From contig OU015670.1 in the NCBI GenBank assembly GCA_907165275.2, positions 5,235,501 through 5,299,500 of the forward strand: a stretch of 64,000 nt of DNA, in the 5' to 3' direction. The notes below the pieces were generated by a model. That model saw only the letters and a program-made list of their open reading frames with translations, ran no database searches and was not told the DNA's origin. How positions within the stretch are numbered: the stretch's first letter is position 1; the number at the start of each line of letters is the position of its first letter. Below are positions 57,621 to 64,000 of this stretch, piece after piece. Made by a program: the position numbers and the translations under genes. Source of the stretch: Zygaena filipendulae (taxonomy: Eukaryota > Arthropoda > Insecta > Lepidoptera > Zygaenidae).

Positions 57621-58499
57621 ATGGATTCTTCTGCTGAAGAAGATATTATTATCCTTTCAACAAGTGAATCTAGTACTATTTCTAAACGAAGAAAAGTAGC
57701 AGTATCATGTTTTGTTCCTGGGTGCCCGTCAAGTTCAATTAAATTTCCTAATAAAATCTTTTTAACAGTACCCAGAGAACCTAGTTGTCGAAAACTGTGG
57801 ATGCAGGCCGTTAAAAGAGATGATCTTTCTCCAAAATCGATTGTTCGATGTTGTGAGGATCATTTCGATGTAAGTTTACAAAACAATAAAAATACCACTA
57901 AGTAATTTAGGTACCCAGTTTATACCTAGATAACACTTACAATTTTTTTACAGATGGAAAATGATATCGAAAACTGGATAAAATATAAATTAGTGGGATG
58001 TCCATTGCATGTAAAGAAAGGCATTGTTCCACATATTTTCAATGGTGAAGAAACAGTTCTGGAATCAAAACTCTCATCAGATCAATTAAAATTCAGAAGT
58101 CATAAAGTTCATAAAAGTATTCTAAATGAACAAGGTAAGACTTGTTGATGAAATTTTCAAACAATTTCACTTTTGTTATTATAAAGTTTCTAAAAATTTT
58201 CAGAAAATATTGAAGATAACCAAGGAAACTTAAGGGGTAAATGTATGCAAGTTGCAATTTACCCTCACAAACGAAGTAAACAAGTTCAAGCACCAATAAA
58301 GATCGCAACAAACACTGTCACAGTTTTACCAAATAAAGTTTTGACGAAAGATCGTAGATCTCCATTAAAATTAAACACTTACAGTTTAATGTATTCTGAT
58401 AGTGACAGCAAGAAAAGTTGTAACAGAGAGACTGAAGGTGACTTTGGTACTATAATATCAAGCTCTATTGTTAACAATTTCACTTTACTCCATAGGTAG
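57621..58499 (+). CDS. THAP-domain protein
   Basis: THAP domains are C2CH zinc-binding DNA-binding modules found in P-element transposase and in many host regulators. Three exons (57621-57869, 57954-58134 and 58204-58499) join in phase to give 241 residues. After an acidic N-terminus comes the nuclear-signal-like 'SKRRKVAV'. The THAP signature 'CFVPGC' ... 'FLTVP' ... 'LWMQAV' ... 'CCEDHF' follows, with 'GIVPHIF' closing the domain in exon 2. The remaining C-terminal part is basic and serine-rich, with no transposase domain. The protein is therefore either a stand-alone regulator or a truncated relative. Exon 3 ends in a clear TAG. A GT immediately before it could give an alternative splice form, but that form does not read in frame into the downstream ZAD exon. 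One dispersed 23-bp motif lies about 150 bp upstream. Confidence 0.83.
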
Positions 58500-58612
58500 A
58501 GGTAAAGAAAGACTATCTGTTACTTTATCTTTCGAATCAAACATAGGACTGTTAATGCCATAGAGCATGTCAGGTGGTTAAGGATATTATGTTATCCTAC
58601 TAATATTATAAA

Positions 58613-59269
58613 CTAGCTGTGCCCCCTGGTTTCACCTGCGGAAATTTCGGAATTCCCGCGGGAATTCCGGGATAAAAAGTACCCTATGTCCTTCTCTTTA
58701 CCCCTGACAATGTGCATGCCAAATTTCATCCAAATCCGTTTAGCCGTTTTTGCGTGATTGAGTAAACATATACGAGGATAAGAGCTCGAAAGCGCATTTT
58801 CATTCGACTTGCTTCAAATTTATCATCACTGCTCAGCTCCTATGTGTCTTAGCCTTATGTTATATAGCCTATAACCTACCCAGGAGTATGGACTACAATC
58901 GTACCAAGTTTGGTTAAAATCCCTTCTGTAGTTTTTGACCCATGCGTGCACATACAGACAGACAGACAGACAGATAAAAAATTTACTGATTGCATTTTTG
59001 GCATCAGTATCGATCACCATTCATCCTCCAATATTAATTTTGAATATATATTCAATGTACAGAATTGACCTCTACAGTTTTATTATAAGTATAGAAGATA
59101 TGAAAGTGTGGATGTTTGTTACTCAATCACGCAAAAACACCTGATTTGGAAAAATTTGGCATGCACTTTGTCAGGGGTACAGAGAAGGGCATAGGGTACC
59201 TACTTTTTATCCCGAAATTCCCGCGGGAACTCCGAAATTACTGCGGGTGAAACCGCGGGGCACAGCTAG
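58613..59269. mobile_element. Composite: Helitron-like (-), family T, Helitron-like (+)
   Basis: The minus Helitron copy is 58613-58768 (CTAG at 58613-58616). Family T copy 3 is 58772-59094. The plus copy is 59097-59269 (CTAG at 59266-59269). The whole has Helitron-like 3' ends facing outward on both sides. Confidence 0.6.
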
Positions 59270-59299
59270 TTTTGTTATTTATGTTTAGCTCATCACACC

Positions 59300-59405
59300 A
59301 ATTCATTTCGGCGTAAATAACTTCAGAAGAAGAAAAATACAATTGAATTGGCTGTATGGACTTAACTTCCTTTGCCTTCCCCATTGGGGTAAATTTAACA
59401 AAAAA
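59300..59405. repeat. Family L fragment upstream of ZAD gene 3
   Basis: It is the inverse of the 37025-37120 block ('taaataacttcagaagaaga', 'gaattggctgtatggact'). Confidence 0.6.
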
Positions 59406-59467
59406 AATCTTGGTTGCTTGTTTGTTTTAATTCTGTTTGTTTCAATTTAGCAAAAAACAGTTCGAAA

Positions 59468-62400
59468 ATGTCTGAAACAAGAAGCTATGTGTGCCAAACA
59501 TGCCTGCGAACAGAAAGTGAATTGTGGCCTCTTGCTAGTTTATCAAATTTGTTACGAGAAATACGTTTGTGGGAGGTTAGTACCTAGGAGATAAATGATT
59601 GGTCTCCGCTGCGCTCCGACTAGATACCGCACTACCTGAGAACAGTAGCTCTTTGAATGCGGCACCTCTATTATTGTAGTGTGCATTGTCTATTTGCAAA
59701 GATGCTTGTGTGCGTGAAGGGACAGTGTTGTCAACTTTCAAACTTTTACCCGGTTATTGGCACAATTTATTTATGATGTAACTCTATTATGTACGAAAAA
59801 TATAAATATATATATAAACTGATATTAAAGCATTATTTGATTATTTAATTACAAATTACATTCCACTGACTTGCACTAGTTTCCGATACATCTGTCTTTT
59901 AGATTTTACATATTTTTGCAAGTTTTCCCTTTTCGTTATGTAATGAAGTCGAACTTGTAAATACTTTTCGACTATTAGCCGAATCAAATTAATTTGATGA
60001 ATAGCACCATTTACATGACTTGCACCAAAGTCAAAATATTTTCTAGACTCCGTTCCAATAAATCTCTTCATTATATCAATAACCATTTTTTTATAAATTA
60101 AATTTGATTTTATGTCTGATACTTTTTCTATATTCTGAATAACGGATTCGGACATCATACATATTAAAAATACATCTTCCGAGGCATACGTTAATCCACC
60201 TTTGTCTTTCAAAGTTACGAACTTGTGGAACCAAATGGGACTGTTTGAAGTTAAATTATCAATACAATCAAAACATTTCAATTTCTTTGTTAATGACTTT
60301 ACAACAAAACCGGCTATATAACCAATAACATGATTTTTAAAATTCGACATACATGGAATATCTAAAAATTCTGTAATTTCGTGAAATTCAGCTTCAACAG
60401 TCTCTAGTGCACTTAATAACATCGAATCTTCTTCATTGAACCGCTCAGACATCGTAGTTTTATTAATGCACGTAAGCGCTGAAGAGCAATTTAGCACAGC
60501 AATATTTTGTAATGGAATACAATTTCCAGTATCGCTTGTTTTTAATTCTAAATGACATAACAGTTTCCTGTATATGCCTTTGAATTGTTTAGTGTTGGGG
60601 TTATCGTTAAAACCACCATGCATTCTGATTGCACTAAACAATAATTCAATATGATCCTGATTAATTTTATAGGTTGAAATGAATTTTAGTATACCTTCAT
60701 CTAAGTATTTACATAAATATTTGAGACTTTCTATACACACTAACATTCCTAAAAATCCTGTACTTGCTTGAGTATTCAAAACAGGTTTAAAGCTTTTGAT
60801 AACTATTTTCATTTGTTGATTGTGCTCTTTATATGAACGTTTTCTAGAATGTTTTATATTTAAGTTTATAATATATTGTTGTGCATTGTCTAAATAAGCA
60901 AGAATGTAGTCTTTATTGCCATTAAAAATAGGGTGACTAAATTCATGCTGTTTCAAATCTCTAGTATTAAATATATCAAATAAATTATTCCATAATAAAA
61001 TAAACTTCTCCGTAGCTTCACTGCTTTTAAACTCAGGTAAATAAAGATCTTCTCTACAAAACTTCAGCGCAGTTGCAACGCTCCTGCTTAACAACTGTGA
61101 AGCAAGCTTTACCTTCATTATATTATTACGAAACTCTAAATGTCGTTTTGTTAATTTATTGGCTAAGTGAAGGCCTTCTTTTTCCTGCAACTCATGTAGT
61201 TTTTCCAGATAACTCCAATTAATTTCATTTTCATCATCATCTAGAAAAATCTTTTTGCTTTCGAAATGATTTCTGATTAATTTACACATATGAACAGGAT
61301 CAAGGAAAACAGCTACTTCTTCATTTGACGACGGGTGCTTGAAGGTAGTTTTCAACTTTTTGTGATCTTTTATTTGACATCCCAATATTTCCATGGCAGA
61401 TATATTTGTGGGATGTCCATCAAAGGTAACTGTTATAACACGCACGCCTACATCATGGCATTTCCTTAAACATAGTGAAATTAAATTCGATTTTTGTAAT
61501 CCTGATAGTCCATGCACTAAAAAGTAGCCTATAGGAAGTTTCCAGTGCTCAGTTAAACACACTAATAGGAAAACATATGCCTCTGATGCTAATACAGAAT
61601 TGTCACTTGTACCAGTGCCCATATCAACATACCCGTGGTTATGGTTTTGATCCCATATATTTTGTTGGCGTATGGCCATTTCGTCCGCCATTAGTGCGCA
61701 AATAACTTTGGCCTTAGCAGCTTTTAGTTTTAATAATGTGAACGCTTCTTCAGTAAAACCCGGAGCGCCATCGACGTTGCGATACCATTTGCCTAAAGTT
61801 TTTTTATGAGGTAAACATGTACTAAATTTACTCCTCACATAATCGTATGCTGATGGAGAGTAAAAATTTAAAGTTAGACAAAATTTCTTAAGTTCCGTAG
61901 TATATTTTGGCGTAATTTTCTTTGCATTTTTATGTTTTTTATATATATTACTAAACAAGTCTGCCGCGATAATATTTTTACATAAAATATTATATATATC
62001 ATTATCAATGAATCGTTCTTGCTTTAAAGACCTGATGATACTTCGTAAGCTACAATTAGCTTTTTTCAGTCGAAGATTCTTTTCACGCAAGGTTTTTATT
62101 ATTCTTGCATGTTTAAATTGCAAAATAGTCTTATCGCGAAGCTTTTTCTTTAGTTTTATTCTTCTTGGTGTATCAAAAATAGAACTGATATCGGAATAAT
62201 CATCAATTGGCGGAGTTTTAGCACCAGAAGCTGTAATTGTTTCTTTAATAACTGGTGTACTTGTACTTGTGTTTGGTTCTGCTACTACCGTACTGTTATT
62301 ATAAATGTTGTCGGATGGTACAGAAGACAAAAATAATGCATTCTGTGGGACAACTCCCTTAGACAATCTTTTTAAACCACTTTTTGTGGAGTAGAAATCG

Positions 62401-63657
62401 CTCTCATTGAAATGAGCTGAACATATTACACTGCGTTTCCCTGGTTTCCACCAACTTTCCTGTCGACTGAGTTGTACAATAGCAGTCCAACGATAAAAAA
62501 TAGCAGGATCAGCAGGAAATCTAAAACAAGCGAATGTAATAATAATTAATAAGACTGCATGCATATTTTATTGCATATAGTTACAACAAACAAACGAAGA
62601 TCGTTGTAATTCCACACACGTGAAGTTGATTGAACATTAAAATTTAAATTAAAAAATATTACAAAGACTTGCCTTAAATAATGAAATAATAAAATTCTTT
62701 TCTGAAATCCTAAATGAATATAGTAAGATTATTGTATGTAATATATATACTTATTCATTTTAATATTGAATGATGGAACAATCATTATTTCAAATATGGG
62801 GAAATGAATTTTATGGCACGGCAACACTGAATAGCAATATGTCACAAATTGTTATTGTTTATATTTCTAGTTGTTTAACGTTGAAATTAACAAAATACAG
62901 AATACTTACTGATGGTATGTGATTCCTGTGTCTTTCTTATTTTTTGTAGTATTATTTTTACACAACTTGACTACACAACCCGGCATTTTTCTTTGTGTTT
63001 TTCGTCAAGTTTAACAGAACACGTGACACGTCAACGCGACACTTTGGTTGCAACAAGACTGACTCGAGTACGCCAGAATAGGCGTAGTATCTGTTGCCGC
63101 ATTTTACTAGTGCACCGGCGGTATCTAGTCGGAGCGCAGCGGAGACCAATCATTTATCTAAGGGTAGTTAAGATGAACTAGATGTTCTTTGCATTTTACC
63201 CGCGTCTCTCGCGTAAATTCGAGAACAACAGGATGAAAATTCTTTGTTAGCTGGCGTCAGCATGGCGTAAACACTCCCCATAGACTTATTAGATGCCAAA
63301 TATCAGTTTTAAATATCTTCACACAAACAGGACCCCTATTTCACTCCCTTACAGGTCGAGTTTGGAAAATCCTTCTTAAGTGCTTGACTACACTATTTCA
63401 GAAACTTTTTTGCCAAATTTTTAGGTACCAGAGTTAGTGTGTTATAGGTATGCCTCTGGAAATTAAAAATTTAGTGTTTTTTGTACCCTTAACATAATTT
63501 TGTACTTTTTAATTAACTTATTGATACCAACTCATTGTTTCAGCTGAAGAGCACATCAGGTGGTGTCTGTATTGAGTGTAAGCAGATAATGACAAACTTC
63601 AACAGTTTCCGAGAGCAGGTTCAACGAGTACAAGATACTCTGCATGATGTTAAGGAG
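59468..63657 (+). CDS. ZAD-type zinc-finger protein (gene 3), N-terminal part
   Basis: The first two coding exons are visible: 59468-59575 (MSETRSYVCQTCLRTESELW, donor GTTAGT) and 63544-63657 ('VCIECKQIMTNFNSFREQV', donor GTATAC). Joined in phase 0 they give a complete ZAD, with CxxC in exon 1 and CxxC in exon 2 and the intron at the same position as in genes 1 and 2. Later exons, presumably linker and C2H2 fingers, lie beyond the right edge. The 3968-bp ZAD intron is almost entirely a P-element-like transposon whose left end begins 13 bp after the donor site. An acceptor-like 'ttcaatttag' 18 bp upstream of the ATG suggests a non-coding first exon. Confidence 0.82.
59589..59630. repeat. Left terminal inverted repeat of the P-like element
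   Basis: Exact reverse complement of 63118-63159 over all 42 bases. Confidence 0.95.
59856..62986 (-). CDS. P-element-like (THAP9-type) transposase
   Basis: DNA transposase acting on the enclosing element. Two exons on the minus strand, 62910-62986 and 59856-62520, join in phase 2 across a 389-bp intron and encode 913 residues without internal stops. Residues 1-88 are a full THAP domain (MPGCVVKLC ... FPADP ... W37 ... C59SAHF ... VVP84), with zinc ligands C4, C9, C59 and H62. A leucine- and lysine-rich coiled-coil follows at about 155-200. The RNase-H-like core shows D305 in 'ALMADEMAIR', D393 in 'TVTFDGHPTN', a 'FLDPVHMCKLIRNH' block near 431 (the insertion-domain region in P transposase) and E651 in 'HIELLFSAIRMHGGFNDNP'. 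These match the acidic catalytic positions of P-family enzymes as far as can be judged by eye. The open frame continuing upstream of 62520 (MHAVLLIII) is intron. An ATTAAA at 59844-59849 may serve polyadenylation. Confidence 0.95.
63118..63159. repeat. Right terminal inverted repeat of the P-like element
   Basis: Partner of 59589-59630; ends 385 bp upstream of ZAD gene 3 exon 2. Confidence 0.95.
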
Positions 63658-64000
63658 GTATACCTAGTACTTTTATTAAAGTTAAATGGTGCCCATAAAA
63701 TTAATAGATGTAGAACCACTTTTGGTACAGACAGAGTTATGCAATCTCACTGGTGCTTTAAACAAAGCTACCACATATCTGTGCAAACATTACTTTGCAC
63801 AAGTTTTACACACATTGCTTCTGTGGTTCCATTTCAAATGAAAGGAACTAACTCTATGTGTAATAATATGTCAATGTTGCTGACTATGTATGAATCAAAT
63901 TAGGGTAGCGCAGGCATAAAAGACTATTTAAAAGAAGATTTTTAAAAGCCTCAGACATTTCCTATTTAGTACTTAATATGGAAATATATAAACTTGTGTT
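63658..64000. other. Start of ZAD gene 3 intron 2
   Basis: The open frame running through the donor to 63903 is intron read-through. No further exon was recognised before the edge. Confidence 0.5.

Larger units (their letters stand above)
59589..63159 (-). mobile_element. Complete P-element-like DNA transposon
   Basis: A 3571-bp element is bounded by perfect 42-bp terminal inverted repeats at 59589-59630 and 63118-63159 (outer end AGATAAATGATTGGTCTCCG). It encloses one intact THAP-transposase gene on the minus strand. A subterminal 'atgcggcac'/'gttgccgcat' inverse pair adds to the end structure. An 8-bp target duplication, expected for P elements, is not obvious in the flanks (tacctagg against aagggtag). 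Confidence 0.93.

Noticed and set aside
58204..59575. THAP gene and ZAD gene 3 as one fused gene
   Set aside because: Splicing from the GT before the THAP stop to the acceptor at 59460 puts the ZAD exon out of frame, and the THAP exon has its own in-frame TAG.

Overview
This is a eukaryotic, AT-rich, intron-rich and very repeat-dense window that most resembles a lepidopteran (moth or butterfly) nuclear genome. The reasons are the insect-type ribosomal protein genes, a cluster of ZAD-type C2H2 zinc-finger genes (an arthropod-expanded class), and many short elements that end in a GC hairpin followed by CTAG, the structure of lepidopteran Helitron-like (Lep1-like) repeats. The species cannot be named from the sequence.

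Layout. 1-10.6 kb holds only repeats: Helitron-like copies in both orientations, a large foldback, a MITE and small hairpins. 10.6-18.6 kb is RpS26 (minus strand, three exons). Its 6.9 kb second intron carries a 4.9 kb hAT-type element with an exact 8-bp target duplication, and inside that a 2 kb head-to-head satellite palindrome of 100-bp units. 18.7-23.8 kb is intergenic and contains a second hAT element. 23.8-25.2 kb is RpL34 (minus). 25.4-29.5 kb is intergenic. 29.6-35.7 kb is NOP58 (minus, five exons), with introns holding SINEs, Helitrons and a decayed mariner-related element. 35.9-37.9 kb is the intergenic region between divergent NOP58 and the first zinc-finger gene, with a third hAT element in it.

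37.9-44.1 kb (plus) and 45.5-52.8 kb (minus) are two convergent ZAD C2H2 zinc-finger genes. Nine and eight exons were reconstructed, and every splice phase closes. 53-57.1 kb is repeats: a fourth hAT element carrying a LINE fragment, a Harbinger-like MITE and a frameshifted THAP remnant. 57.6-58.5 kb is a small THAP-domain gene (plus). 59.5 kb to the right edge is a third ZAD gene (plus, cut by the window). Its first intron holds a complete P-element-like transposon, 59589-63159, with perfect 42-bp terminal inverted repeats and an intact two-exon THAP-transposase gene.

Functionally the conserved genes serve ribosome biogenesis: two ribosomal proteins and a box C/D snoRNP core protein, all on the minus strand. 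The rest is a ZAD zinc-finger and THAP cluster of putative DNA-binding proteins surrounded by DNA transposons. All exon models come from reading splice sites and phase by eye; no alignment or expression data were available.
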